Assembly: GCA_003326205.1 (NCBI GenBank)
Contig: LWTK01000105.1
Coordinates: 274,361-338,360 of the forward strand
Source of the DNA: Nostoc sp. ATCC 43529
GTDB taxonomy: Bacteria; Cyanobacteriota; Cyanobacteriia; Cyanobacteriales; Nostocaceae
Direction: 5' to 3'
DNA length: 64,000 bases
The translations under genes and the position numbers were made by a program. Positions 7,908-17,647 of this stretch are shown here, piece after piece (within the stretch, counting starts at the first letter, position 1; every line of letters begins with the position of its first letter). The notes below the pieces were generated by a model that was not told where the DNA came from, ran no database searches, and saw only the letters and a list, made by a program, of their open reading frames with translations.

Positions 7908-10244
7908 CTAGCTCATCATTTGTTCAGTGTACTTAAGATAAGTACCTATTTTGTCACTTTTTTTGCTAGCCTCTGGAAGCAAGGAATTAAATTCTGCCAA
8001 TAGTTTTTCTCTTTCTTTAGCTTCTAATTTCTGGGCTTGCTGTGCGCTTTTTAATTGTTCGCGAATATTGCTCAACTGACTCTCAATTTCTTTAAAGAAT
8101 ATTTCAATTTCTTGCTTAAAATCTTCATCTATATATTTTACAATTCCCTGTTTTAGACTTTGAATATTTTCCTCAATGTATGCATTAGATTTCTCAACTA
8201 TTTCTTGACGAGACACAGTATAGTAATCTTCTCTAACATCGGGTCGTTTAACACGAATAATTTCTTCCTTTGGAACTAACCAGAACCAATGCGTAAATTT
8301 TCTTTTCTTAATAACTTCAGTATCATAACCTCCATCTATTGTTCTACTCTGTCTCATGACATCTGTTGTCATTTCAATATTACCACTATCAAAAGTTGGC
8401 ATTGGTAGTAACAATTCTATAGTTAAATCAGGTAAATCCAAAGCTTTTAAGCGTTGACGTGCCCTTTGAATAATTGGCTTAGTTTTTTGTCTCAACGAAT
8501 TAATTAAGTCGCGGCGTTTGTTTTCTATACTGGTTTCTACTTTTTTTAACTCTTTTTCTAGTAAAGGATCTACATCTTGTTTAGTTGCAAATATTGCTTG
8601 TTCAACAAAATATTTAGCAGCCTCTTCGCGCTCAAATTCAATTTCATCATTAATTGTTATATTTAATGATATCAATGAACGCATTTTATCCACAAAATTA
8701 TCAAATAAATTTTTATTTGCTCCAGCTTCTGCAAAAAAAATTTTTTTAATACTTGTTTTTGCTTTATCTTTGATATCTTCAATTTGTTTATTTAACTGTT
8801 TAAATAGATCATCTTTAATTTTATGTACTTCCTGTAAATGCTGATTAAAAGCTTCCAATTCTTGTAAATCTTTTTCAAATGCTTCTATTTCTTTCTTTAA
8901 CTCACCTCCTTCTTGGTTAATTGCTTTTTTACGCACTTCAATATCACTTCTTAATTGTCCAATAAGACCGCTAGTAACTTTCAGTGCAGATGCCATACAA
9001 CGAGGAGCTGCTTCTGCCATAAGAGCATTAATTGCTTGATCCATAAAGTTGTCACAACCAGATTCTTTCCACAAATACTCAGCTTCTTCTTTTAATTCTT
9101 CTGTAGTAGCTTTTTTAAGTTTTTCTTCCCAGCGAGTACCAAGTGCTTCTTTTGCGAGTGCATTTACTGTATGCATTGCTGCTAATTTAATACCACGATT
9201 TAGTTCTAGCTCTCGCAGAAAATTAGCAGAAGTAAATGCCTTAATAGCAGATATTTCAAAGACTCGATTTGTATTACTATTATCACCAATACCAAATTCA
9301 GCAGCTACAAACTTTTGTACTTCGTTTGTGGTCATATCTCCTTCTCGGCGCTGATCGACTTTATTGATTAATGCGTACAAATTTTCTTTTCCTCGTATTT
9401 CTATTACTTTATGAACATCCTGCTTGACTTTTTCTGCTGCTTCAGTTTTGAGTTGCGTAAAATCAAGAACTATTAAAACTATAGAGCTTTTAGTCAGTTG
9501 TTCTTCAACAACTCCCTTGAGTTTAAGATTTTCTCCAGCCTCGTTTGGCCCAGGGGTGTCAACAATTACTAAATGTCCAAATTTAGCTGTTTTAATATTT
9601 TTTTGTAACCGCCAAAATGGAGTTTTGATTCGTGGTATATCATCTAGAGCCATGAGTGGTTCTGCGTGCGGTACTAAAATGCTGCACAAACGAACAATAT
9701 CATTTAACCAAGCTAAGGTTTCAATAATCTTCTCACGCCCCTGAATCTTGCCAGGAATCGAGAGGTTCAGTGATTCTTTTATTTTCTGTGGAATCTGCGT
9801 TAGATGAGGGTACTGACTAATTCTCTTTTTTACTTCCTCAATCCCTAATTCATTAATTTTATCTTTCAAAAGCAACAGTGTTTTTTGGAAAACAGCCACA
9901 ATTTGGTCATTCAGTATTAAAACTGGCTCAGTTACTTCAGCATCAAAAATAACCTCTGTGGGAAGCGTTGTCATTGCAGAATTACGGCTTGGTAGAATCT
10001 CCTGTCCGACGGTAGCATTCACAATAGTAGATTTACCAGCTTTCATTGGTGCAACTATAGCCATTCTCAACTCAAGGTTTTTTACCTTGTTCATTTCGTC
10101 ATTTACTTGCGGTTCAAATTGTGTATATTTATTACTAACTCCATCAGCATCGAGGACTTTACTGGCACGATTCATCAGATTTTTAACATCTTCCAGTAAA
10201 TCAATAACATCTTTCTGTAAGTCTTTGGGATTGGGTTTTAACAT
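7908..10244 (-). CDS. Dynamin-like GTPase (YjdA/CrfC-like)
   Basis: A 778-residue bacterial dynamin-family protein. The GTPase motifs are clear: P-loop APMKAGKST (66-73), the switch region SAMTTLPTEV (G2), DTPG at 229-232 (G3) and NKVD at 294-297 (G4). The following 450 residues are mostly charged helices (430-500, 560-610, 690-778), as in the stalk of dynamin relatives. No transmembrane segment is obvious. Family members remodel or patch membranes; E. coli CrfC/YjdA also affects replication-clamp positioning. It is the first gene of a run with an RdcB-like gene and a patatin-like lipase. A hairpin terminator of the upstream gene lies at 10319-10353. Confidence 0.85.
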   Translation of the reverse strand: MLKPNPKDLQKDVIDLLEDVKNLMNRASKVLDADGVSNKYTQFEPQVNDEMNKVKNLELRMAIVAPMKAGKSTIVNATVGQEILPSRNSAMTTLPTEVIFDAEVTEPVLILNDQIVAVFQKTLLLLKDKINELGIEEVKKRISQYPHLTQIPQKIKESLNLSIPGKIQGREKIIETLAWLNDIVRLCSILVPHAEPLMALDDIPRIKTPFWRLQKNIKTAKFGHLVIVDTPGPNEAGENLKLKGVVEEQLTKSSIVLIVLDFTQLKTEAAEKVKQDVHKVIEIRGKENLYALINKVDQRREGDMTTNEVQKFVAAEFGIGDNSNTNRVFEISAIKAFTSANFLRELELNRGIKLAAMHTVNALAKEALGTRWEEKLKKATTEELKEEAEYLWKESGCDNFMDQAINALMAEAAPRCMASALKVTSGLIGQLRSDIEVRKKAINQEGGELKKEIEAFEKDLQELEAFNQHLQEVHKIKDDLFKQLNKQIEDIKDKAKTSIKKIFFAEAGANKNLFDNFVDKMRSLISLNITINDEIEFEREEAAKYFVEQAIFATKQDVDPLLEKELKKVETSIENKRRDLINSLRQKTKPIIQRARQRLKALDLPDLTIELLLPMPTFDSGNIEMTTDVMRQSRTIDGGYDTEVIKKRKFTHWFWLVPKEEIIRVKRPDVREDYYTVSRQEIVEKSNAYIEENIQSLKQGIVKYIDEDFKQEIEIFFKEIESQLSNIREQLKSAQQAQKLEAKEREKLLAEFNSLLPEASKKSDKIGTYLKYTEQMMS

Positions 10245-10318
10245 ATTAAAAGCTACCTATTTTTACTTGAGATAATCAGCGATTCAAAACTAAGTGAATA
10301 TACTAAGCCTAGAAAAGA

Positions 10319-10353
10319 AGCCCAACATTGTCACTAGCGGAATGTTGGGTTTT
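10319..10353 (-). terminator. Hairpin terminator after the response-regulator gene
   Basis: A perfect 9-bp stem (CCCAACATT / AATGTTGGG) has an 11-base loop. On the minus strand it is followed by CTTCTTTTC, and on the plus strand by TTTT. It lies 35 bp past the stop of the response-regulator gene and isolates it from the dynamin-like gene. Confidence 0.65.
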
Positions 10354-10387
10354 AAACCTATCAAAATGTGAGGTCGAGAAGCTGCGA

Positions 10388-11017
10388 CTACAGCCTGACA
10401 ATCCCCCGATTCAGCGCGGTGACTAAAGCTTGAGTCCGATCGCTCACGTTCAATTTGCCGAAAATATTATTAGCATGGAACCTAACCGTACTCTCAGCAA
10501 TATGCAGGACATTGCTAATCTGCTGGTTATTCTTGCCCTTTGCTATCAAACGCATCACTTCCAACTCGCGATCGCTCAATTCTTCACTACCCATTCGCTT
10601 GGCTAGCTTGGCTGCTATACTAGGCGGAATGTATTTTTCACCTCTATGAACGGTGCGAATTGCATCCAACAGTTCGTCCGGTTCCGCGCCTTTGAGGATA
10701 TAGCCCTTTGCACCAGCCCGCAATCCCCGATAGATATCTTCATCGCCATCAAAGGTGGTCAACACAATGATGCGGGCGTGTTTAAACTTAGCACAGATAG
10801 CTGCGATCGCATCAGCACCTTCCATCTTCGGCATTTGCAAATCCATCAGCACTACATCGGGTTGATGTTGGTGGAAAAGTTCTAACGCTTCTCGCCCGTC
10901 GCTAGCATGGCCGACTACAGTCATGTCTGGCTCACATTGAAAAAACATTGTTAAAGCTTGCCCCAAGATGGGATGATCGTCAGCAATCAGGATGCGAATA
11001 AGATTGGATTGGCTCAT
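10388..11017 (-). CDS. NarL/FixJ-type response regulator
   Basis: 209 residues. The receiver domain (8-125) has acidic pocket DD at 13-14, phosphoacceptor D59 in VLMDLQMP, the TTF switch residue region and K in YILKGA. The C-terminal LuxR-type helix-turn-helix (about 145-205) contains LSDRELEVMRLIAKGKNNQQI and the recognition segment ESTVRFHANNI. It is a DNA-binding output protein, most likely paired with the histidine kinase encoded 336 bp upstream on the same strand. Confidence 0.93.
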   Translation of the reverse strand: MSQSNLIRILIADDHPILGQALTMFFQCEPDMTVVGHASDGREALELFHQHQPDVVLMDLQMPKMEGADAIAAICAKFKHARIIVLTTFDGDEDIYRGLRAGAKGYILKGAEPDELLDAIRTVHRGEKYIPPSIAAKLAKRMGSEELSDRELEVMRLIAKGKNNQQISNVLHIAESTVRFHANNIFGKLNVSDRTQALVTALNRGIVRL

Positions 11018-11353
11018 GATTGTTTATTCTCGGTGTTGTGAGGCAGCATTTGTAGCTAAGTTAAATGATTGCGTTGGCACATCGTGTTTTAGACAAGCCG
11101 AAGCATCTAAAACTCAGACTTGGATTGAATTTCCTATCAAATGCAACTAAATAGGGCATTGCTAATTACTGAGATGAATTTTGTTTTCTCCAAAGGCACA
11201 AAAGCTCAAAGAATCTAAGTTTACCCTTGGCTAAAAATCTTCATTCATCAGGCATTTATGCAGCACCCTGATATAGATATCCACAAAAAATTAGAATTTT
11301 ACGGAAATTAGAGCAAGCTTTATCCGCTTTAGCAATTAAATCCATCACCTTGG
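11018..11353. other. 336-bp gap inside the two-component locus
   Basis: I see no gene, RNA or strong hairpin here. The gap is long for two co-transcribed genes, so the regulator may have its own promoter. Confidence 0.4.
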
Positions 11354-12520
11354 CTATAAATCATTAACCTGCCCTTGCTTGCGTACTATTTCTTCATCTT
11401 TCCTGTCGTTGACTAATACAATCACTTCCGTTCCCTGTCCTGGCGAACTCTGAATTGTGAGTTTTGCCCCGATGCGTTCAGCTCGTTCGCTCATGACTAA
11501 AAACCGAAAGCTGTTGATAATAGATACACTGCCCATATCAAACCCTTGTCCATCATCTTTGATTCGCAAGCTGCATTGTCTTTCTTGATACGCCAGTTCA
11601 ATTTGGATTTCTTTCGCTTTGGCGTACTTGAAAGCATTGGTTAATGCTTCTTGTCCAATGCGGAGCAAGTTGTTTTCAACATCTGGAGATAAGGGGTAAA
11701 TCTCGCCTATGACTTGGCAGACGATATGTGTATTAGTAGCAGAAAACATCTGTGTGGCGAAGCGATTAAGAGCATTAAAAATGTCGCCGTCCTCTAATAA
11801 TTGAGAGCGTAATGCTTTTATGGAACGGCGTGCTTCAGTTAGTCCAGAGTGAGCTAAATCGCGCCCTGCTTTGATTAATGCCTGTGCTATTTCTATATCT
11901 GTGGTTAGTTTTCGTGAGGCGGTGTCTAAGTGGACAATGACAACCGCGAAAGCTTGGGCTAAAGTATCGTGAATTTCTTGTGCCAAGCGGTTGCGTTCTG
12001 CTAAGACGGTTGCTTGTTCAGCCTGCTGGCGCTGGGTGATATCCTGTATTGCGGCGATCCTGATGGTACGCCCACGATATGACATGACTCTGGCTCTGAT
12101 TTCTACTGGAAATCTGGTTCCATCCTTGCGAAGACAAACGGTTTCATAAATTCCCTCATACCCCGAACGAATCTTCTGCATGACTTGTTCCCGGTATTCA
12201 GGAGCAGTAAAATCCATGACACGCATACCAGCCAACTCGGAATGTTCGTAACCAAACATCTCGGCACAGGTTTGGTTAGTATCTAAAAGTATGCCTTGTT
12301 CGGTAATGGCGATCGCCTCAAATGTTGCCTCTGCCAATAGCCGAAATCGCGTCTCGCTTTCTAGAAGTGCTACTTCTGCCTGCTTGCGTTCAGCAATTTC
12401 TCGTTGTAGTTCTAGGGTAAGTTCGGCAACCTGCTGCTGCAAAAGCAAATTGCGATCGCTTAGGATCTTCTCTAGTTTTTTGCTTTTTCTAAAAAAATAA
12501 TAATCTAGAATTGCTCTCAA
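11354..12520 (-). CDS. PAS sensor histidine kinase (NarL-partner, HisKA_3 type)
   Basis: 388 residues: a short coiled coil (13-50), a PAS domain (about 52-165, with FGYEHSEL and DITQRQQAE at its end), then a HisKA_3 dimerisation helix with H184 in RLAQEIHDTLAQAF, and a HATPase_c domain with N-box IGQEALTNAFKYA and G1 box DDGQGFD. No membrane segment, so it is cytosolic. The second glycine box, usually GHFGL.GMRERAE, reads NSFRFLVMSERAE. The Gly residues of the ATP lid are missing, so kinase activity is doubtful. Otherwise complete. Confidence 0.88.
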   Translation of the reverse strand: MRAILDYYFFRKSKKLEKILSDRNLLLQQQVAELTLELQREIAERKQAEVALLESETRFRLLAEATFEAIAITEQGILLDTNQTCAEMFGYEHSELAGMRVMDFTAPEYREQVMQKIRSGYEGIYETVCLRKDGTRFPVEIRARVMSYRGRTIRIAAIQDITQRQQAEQATVLAERNRLAQEIHDTLAQAFAVVIVHLDTASRKLTTDIEIAQALIKAGRDLAHSGLTEARRSIKALRSQLLEDGDIFNALNRFATQMFSATNTHIVCQVIGEIYPLSPDVENNLLRIGQEALTNAFKYAKAKEIQIELAYQERQCSLRIKDDGQGFDMGSVSIINSFRFLVMSERAERIGAKLTIQSSPGQGTEVIVLVNDRKDEEIVRKQGQVNDL

Positions 12521-12555
12521 GTTATTTCATTGTCAATATTATTCTTTATTTAATC

Positions 12556-12647
12556 AGGACTTACGCACAAGTCACGGAAAATCGAACCACAGAGAACGCA
12601 GAGGACACTGAGAAATAAGAGTTTGAGAGGTTTCTTGCGTAAGTCCT
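12556..12647. mobile_element. 92-bp MITE with AGGACTTACGCA ends
   Basis: It is bounded by perfect 12-bp terminal inverted repeats, AGGACTTACGCA at 12556 and TGCGTAAGTCCT ending at 12647. The heptamer ATTTAAT occurs one base left of the element and directly to its right, a plausible target duplication. It has no coding capacity. The inner part holds the common filler CACAGAGAACGCAGAGGACAC. Confidence 0.75.
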
Positions 12648-12708
12648 ATTTAATGTTAACAATAGAGAAATTAAAGAAATTAGATTATTAAGAGCTACCT
12701 AAATAATC

Positions 12709-12954
12709 ATGAGTAAAACTCCCCGCATTCCTATTCCACCGGAAGTAAAGAAATATGTCTGGCAACGTGACAAATATCAATGCCAAAGCTGCGGTAAAAC
12801 TTCGCCAGAAACTAACCTCAGCATTGACCACATCATTCCCCTGGCTCGTGGTGGTCAAAACGATATTAGCAATCTACAAACCCTCTGCTTTGCCTGCAAT
12901 CATCAGAAAACGGACAGGATTGATCCCCGGTTTAGACGCCATTTCGATTTGTAG
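12709..12954 (+). CDS. HNH endonuclease
   Basis: An 81-residue stand-alone HNH domain. It has the zinc-binding pairs C25/C28 (CQSC) and C60/C63 (CFAC), the central DH at 40-41 in SIDHIIPLARGG, N55 in DISNLQTLC, and H65. All residues of the ββα-metal fold are present. It is too small to carry a recognition domain. No modification or phage genes are nearby, so its target is unknown. Confidence 0.9.
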   Translation: MSKTPRIPIPPEVKKYVWQRDKYQCQSCGKTSPETNLSIDHIIPLARGGQNDISNLQTLCFACNHQKTDRIDPRFRRHFDL

Positions 12955-12980
12955 TAATTCTTGTATGGATGCAATAGGTG

Positions 12981-13011
12981 GTAGGGGGCACAGCTAGCTG
13001 TGCCCCCCTAC
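12981..13011. terminator. Strong hairpin between convergent genes
   Basis: A near-perfect palindrome (GTAGGGGGCACAGCTAGC / its complement) fills the 60 bp between the stops of the HNH gene (12954) and the GH57 gene (13015). It could end transcription from both sides, though neither side has a long T-tract. It also resembles the dispersed hairpin family. Confidence 0.5.
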
Positions 13012-13014
13012 ATG

Positions 13015-15705
13015 TTATGGCAACTGATTTGCAATCATACTGACATCAACCGCTAGCTTTTTGCCCAACTTGAGCAACTGCCGACACTGATAAATATCTT
13101 CTTCATTGCTAAGGGTGGTAAGACACAAAGGTATTATCTGACTATGCAGACAACTGAAATATAATTCTTGGGATCGATGTAAAGAAATATCAATATTTAA
13201 TTGATCCCCGATATCAATTAACCGCTCCAATTGTTGGATATCTGCATTAAAACTACCATTTGCATCATGTAACAATTGCCAGAGCGATCGCACAATTAAC
13301 TGTTCTAGTATCTGTTTCCCGTCGGGAATATTCAACCGACAACGCAGATGTTTTGCTTCTGTGGCGATCGCCTCCAATTCTACTATGTGATTCCAACGCA
13401 TTTGCGGTTCGGTAATATCTTGCTCAAGCGATCGCAATGTCATCATACAGCGATGCTCCAAAGCTATCTCCGCGGCTACCTGCAATTCTTGTGGTACAGG
13501 TATTTGATCTCGGTGAAACGCCATCAGCACGCCATAATTATCACGGTAAACTTGGGTATAAAGTTGTCCTAAGCGTGTCAGTGTTTCCTGACTCAGTAAC
13601 CGCATAATTCTGTGGCGTTCTTCAGCAAATAGATTTTCCAAGCTGAAAGTTTCTTCGCCAAAGAATTGCGTCATTGCCAAGATGGTATGAGCCGCACTTG
13701 CTTGTTGCAGCGCCCCAAACACCTTTTCTTTTAATTGGGTGTAGTCACGCCGTCCAGTAAATTGTTGGATGCAGCAGTGGAAATCCCAACCTCCTAAATG
13801 CAGAACCGCAAACACTAAATGTTCGCTTTCCCAGGTAATTTCTGATACCAGTTTCAAATTGCCTACAGCCAGAGTTAGCGATCCCATGCGTTGGAGTTGG
13901 TAATCTAGCTCATTGACGGCGTAGCAATAAACCCGCTTTGTGTGAGTTCCCATTGAGTGTCCGGTACCCAGTGCCGATCCCTGATTCGTAAACAAGGAAC
14001 TAATGGCATAATGGGCTGCTACTTGTTTAAAACCAAGTTGGGCTGTGAGTACTAGTTGGCGATAAATTTCGCCACCATGTTTGAATTGATCGACATTACT
14101 GGGGGCTAGGCCAAGATGTTTGACGAAGCCTTTTTCCAATTGTACGCCAGCAACTTCCCCTGCCAATTCCAAAGCACGGGCGGCGTAGCGGAGAATCTGC
14201 GTACCTTCTGGACGGGAAATTTCTTCAAAAAACCAGCCACAACTAGTAAACATCAACAAAGCATGACGTTGCATTTCCAACAAACGCAGGGCGTCTACTT
14301 GTTCGGCGGCTGTTAGTTTGTGGGTTTGATGGCGAGAAAGGAAACGGTTGACATTGGCAGAAGAGCGATCGCGCATCACCTGAATATATTCATCCCGCGC
14401 TTGCCAGGGATCGCGAAATAACTGCCTGCCATATTCCTCATACACCTCAATTAGCTGATCCCGCAGCCAATTGAGAGCATCACGCAACGGACGACGCCAT
14501 TTCTGATGCCAAACACCACCTTCTCCACCGCAACCACAGTTATCCTGCCATCTATCTACACCGTGGGCGCAACTCCAGGCTGTGATGGGCTTCAATTCCA
14601 CTTCCCAAGTAGGAGCATTTAAGCTCAGGTAGTGGGCAAAGTTTGTCACCGTCCAACCTTGCTCAGGAAATTCTGTTGTGAAAGCGTAGGCTAAAGTTTT
14701 CTCTGTTCCTTTCTTGTGGTGTCCAAAGGTTTCGCCATCCGTGGCCACAGAAATTAACTGTGCAGGACGATGATCCCCACGCACCGCCGAACCGATACGT
14801 CCAGCAAAGCGATTGGCACTATAAACCACATCACTAAAACCCATGTCCCGCGATATGGGGCCATCGTAGAAGAAGATATCAATGTAGGGTAATCCTTCCC
14901 TACTTCCATCCTTAGAACTATCGTGAATCGTACTTAGAGGTGAAGATGAAGTGTCCAGCGTAGGGTTCAAATAACAACGATAGGGACGGGTGGGATCGAT
15001 CTGACTACCGCCGACTTCGTACCATTCAGGATTGGGATTATCTTTAGTTGGGAATGGACGACAACGCTGTGCTTGAGATGGTGCAAGGATAACGAAGCGA
15101 ATACCTTCAGCAACTAAAGCTTCTAGAGTTGGGTAGTCCACACCGGTTTCTGCTAGCCACATACCTTCGGGATCGCGGCCAAAGCGGGAACGGAAGTCTT
15201 CTTTACCCCAGCGAATTTGGGTATATTTGTCGCGTTCATTCGCCAGAGGCATGATGATGTGATTGTATACTTGCGCGATCGCATTCCCGTGACCATGCAA
15301 CCGTTGACTGCTCTTAGCATCGGCCTCCAAAATCCGCTGATAAACTTCCACATCGTAGCGTTCTAGCCACGACATCAGCGTTGGGCCGATATTAAAACTA
15401 AAATACTCATAATTGTTGACGATCCCCATCACTTCGCCTCGGTCATTTAAGACTCTGGCAAAAGCATTTGGACGATAGCATTCCCAATGAATCCGCTCAT
15501 TCCAGTCATGGAAAGGTGCAGCGCTCGGTTGGCGTTCAATCGCGTCCAGATAGGGATTTTCCCTCGGTGGCTGGTAAAAATGACCATGCACCGTCACATA
15601 AACACCATGAGCCGTTTTCAGGGGATCGGTCTGGTGAGTGTTCTGAGAATCTGAATGGAATGTTGACGTTGAGCCATTAGCTGGCATTTGTGCAGCAGAA
15701 GTCAT
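13015..15705 (-). CDS. Glycoside hydrolase family 57 protein with DUF3536
   Basis: 896 residues. The N-terminal third is a GH57 (α/β)7 barrel: VTVHGHFYQPPRENPYLD near the start, WLAETGVDYPTLEAL, and DGETFGHH in the catalytic region. The C-terminal part matches the DUF3536 extension seen in cyanobacterial GH57 proteins. GH57 enzymes act on alpha-glucans, so a role in glycogen or maltodextrin metabolism is likely; the exact reaction is unknown. ATG 15705 is preferred; a TTG 81 bases upstream would only add a Cys-rich tail unlike the family. No signal peptide. Confidence 0.88.
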   Translation of the reverse strand: MTSAAQMPANGSTSTFHSDSQNTHQTDPLKTAHGVYVTVHGHFYQPPRENPYLDAIERQPSAAPFHDWNERIHWECYRPNAFARVLNDRGEVMGIVNNYEYFSFNIGPTLMSWLERYDVEVYQRILEADAKSSQRLHGHGNAIAQVYNHIIMPLANERDKYTQIRWGKEDFRSRFGRDPEGMWLAETGVDYPTLEALVAEGIRFVILAPSQAQRCRPFPTKDNPNPEWYEVGGSQIDPTRPYRCYLNPTLDTSSSPLSTIHDSSKDGSREGLPYIDIFFYDGPISRDMGFSDVVYSANRFAGRIGSAVRGDHRPAQLISVATDGETFGHHKKGTEKTLAYAFTTEFPEQGWTVTNFAHYLSLNAPTWEVELKPITAWSCAHGVDRWQDNCGCGGEGGVWHQKWRRPLRDALNWLRDQLIEVYEEYGRQLFRDPWQARDEYIQVMRDRSSANVNRFLSRHQTHKLTAAEQVDALRLLEMQRHALLMFTSCGWFFEEISRPEGTQILRYAARALELAGEVAGVQLEKGFVKHLGLAPSNVDQFKHGGEIYRQLVLTAQLGFKQVAAHYAISSLFTNQGSALGTGHSMGTHTKRVYCYAVNELDYQLQRMGSLTLAVGNLKLVSEITWESEHLVFAVLHLGGWDFHCCIQQFTGRRDYTQLKEKVFGALQQASAAHTILAMTQFFGEETFSLENLFAEERHRIMRLLSQETLTRLGQLYTQVYRDNYGVLMAFHRDQIPVPQELQVAAEIALEHRCMMTLRSLEQDITEPQMRWNHIVELEAIATEAKHLRCRLNIPDGKQILEQLIVRSLWQLLHDANGSFNADIQQLERLIDIGDQLNIDISLHRSQELYFSCLHSQIIPLCLTTLSNEEDIYQCRQLLKLGKKLAVDVSMIANQLP

Positions 15706-15786
15706 GTATATATATCCAAAACAAAAAACTCGCAGTTGCACCGTTAAACTTTGTGCATAAACGTTTCTACAATAGTTTGAACACAA

Positions 15787-16251
15787 AATCCGGTATAAAC
15801 AACAACTATGAATACAACCAAATTTTTGAGAAAGCCGTTTTAGTATAGTGGGAAATCTGCGTTATCGCACAGCCCTTTCCCCGAAGGCTTCAAGTAATTA
15901 GCCATTTAACAACGCCTCATTTAGGGGTTTTCTCGTTGGCAGCGCCAATCAAAAACTTAATTGTCTTTTAATATATTAAACCCCATTTTTGGTGTAATAT
16001 CCTGAATCCATTTCATACTTTTGCAACAAAAGATTACGAACTCTTCTTAAATGGCAACATTATTTTACATAACATCCACAAGAGTAAACTGAAAACAGTA
16101 AAATCTCTGAATTGGCCTACAGAGGGTTGAGAGTATCCTATGGGAGTGATGACTAGTTAGGTGGGAATTCCCCACTAATTGATTCTGAATTCTGAATTCT
16201 GAATTCTGAATCAATTCAACACTCCAAATTTAAAATTTAGGACTACCCGCT
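15787..16251. other. Intergenic region with EcoRI-like heptamer repeat
   Basis: No gene is seen. The end of the gap, about 16182-16215, carries head-to-tail heptamers of TGAATTC type. The same heptamer recurs at 2431, 18860, 27212, 34350 and 49411. The rest should hold the promoters of the two divergent genes. Confidence 0.5.
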
Positions 16252-17373
16252 GTGCATGATACCCTCAACTCAAACCAACAAATGTCAACTAAAAACATTA
16301 TTTTTCTCGTTTTGTTACTGTTTATCCCGGTTTCTCTGGCAGCCCACTTTCTGGAGTGGGGAGAATTGATAGTTTTCATTACAGCTGGATTAGCGATTTT
16401 GCCTTTAGCGGCTTGGATGGGAACGGCCACAGAAGAAATTGCTGTAGTAGTGGGGCCGTCATTAGGGGGTTTATTAAACGCCACTTTTGGCAATGCTACA
16501 GAACTGATCATAGCGCTAGTAGCTCTAAAGGCTGGTTTGATAGATGTAGTCAAAGCCAGTATCACGGGATCGATTATCGGTAACTTACTGCTGGTGATGG
16601 GTCTTTCCATGCTTTTGGGAGGGCTGCGTTACAAAGAACAAACATTTCAGCCAATTGTGGCGCGGGTGAATGCTGCTTCGATGAATTTAGCTGTGATTGC
16701 CATTTTGTTGCCCACAGCTATGAACTACACCGCTATAGGAGTTAACGAACAAACGCTGCAATATCTATCTGTTGCTGTTGCCGTAGTGTTAATTCTGGTT
16801 TACGCCCTAACGTTGCTGTTTTCCATGAAAACTCACTCTTATTTGTATGATGTGGGTGTAGCAGAAACAGAAGAAGAGGAAATTTCCCATAGCAAACCCA
16901 ATGTTGCCTTGTGGGTTGGCGTGCTGCTAGTATGCACCTTGTTAGTGGCAGTTGAGTCTGAAATGCTGGTGGATTCTCTAGAAGTAGCTACATCCCAGCT
17001 AGGTTTGACATCATTGTTTACAGGGGTGATTTTAGTTCCCATCATTGGTAACGCTGCTGAACACGCCACAGCGGTGACCGTAGCTATGAAAGATAAAATG
17101 GATCTTTCCCTTTCTGTGGCTGTGGGATCGAGTATGCAGATTGCCCTATTTGTCGCGCCTGTGTTGGTGATAGCAGGATTGGTATTGGGTCAGCCGATGG
17201 ATTTAGATTTCAAACCCTTTGAATTAGTGGCTGTGGTTGTATCAGTGTTGATTGCAAATACCATTAGTTCTGATGGTAGGTCTAATTGGCTGGAAGGCAC
17301 TTTATTATTAGCTGCTTATACAGTGTTGGGGTTCGCCTTCTACTTCCATCCAGTGATGGGTGGTATGGGTTAG
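16252..17373 (+). CDS. cax: Calcium/proton exchanger (CAX family)
   Basis: 373 residues, about 11 membrane helices. The two alpha repeats that bind Ca2+ are intact: GNATELIIALVALK (about 83-96) and GNAAEHATAVTVAMKD (about 264-279). An acidic cytosolic loop (ETEEEEISH, about 205-213) separates the halves, as in CAX proteins. It should export Ca2+ in exchange for H+ at the plasma or thylakoid membrane. GTG 16252 has AGGA about 10 bases upstream; ATG 16282 is the alternative start. Confidence 0.93.
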   Translation: MHDTLNSNQQMSTKNIIFLVLLLFIPVSLAAHFLEWGELIVFITAGLAILPLAAWMGTATEEIAVVVGPSLGGLLNATFGNATELIIALVALKAGLIDVVKASITGSIIGNLLLVMGLSMLLGGLRYKEQTFQPIVARVNAASMNLAVIAILLPTAMNYTAIGVNEQTLQYLSVAVAVVLILVYALTLLFSMKTHSYLYDVGVAETEEEEISHSKPNVALWVGVLLVCTLLVAVESEMLVDSLEVATSQLGLTSLFTGVILVPIIGNAAEHATAVTVAMKDKMDLSLSVAVGSSMQIALFVAPVLVIAGLVLGQPMDLDFKPFELVAVVVSVLIANTISSDGRSNWLEGTLLLAAYTVLGFAFYFHPVMGGMG

Positions 17374-17647
17374 TTAATTTCCAGCGCTCAGGCTTAGCCC
17401 GTCGTAGACATTGCTCCAAGCTTAACCCAAAGCGATCGCTGTTGATTATGGGTAATTAGTCGTCTAATTACCTATTTCCAAAGATATAAAATAATTAGTA
17501 AAAAATATTTTCTCTAGTTTTTTCCAGAATTTTGTATTCTTAATCACTTTTTTTCGATTAAATTGATGCACTGTGGTATTCAAGGCTTAGTATAATCAAC
17601 CACAGAGAAAACAAGAGTGAAAATTTGTTCCTAAATTTATAGAAGAG

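Noticed and set aside
5622..10244. Calling the dynamin/patatin cluster a CBASS defence system
   Set aside because: CapV-type patatins pair with a cGAS-like nucleotidyltransferase; none is encoded here.
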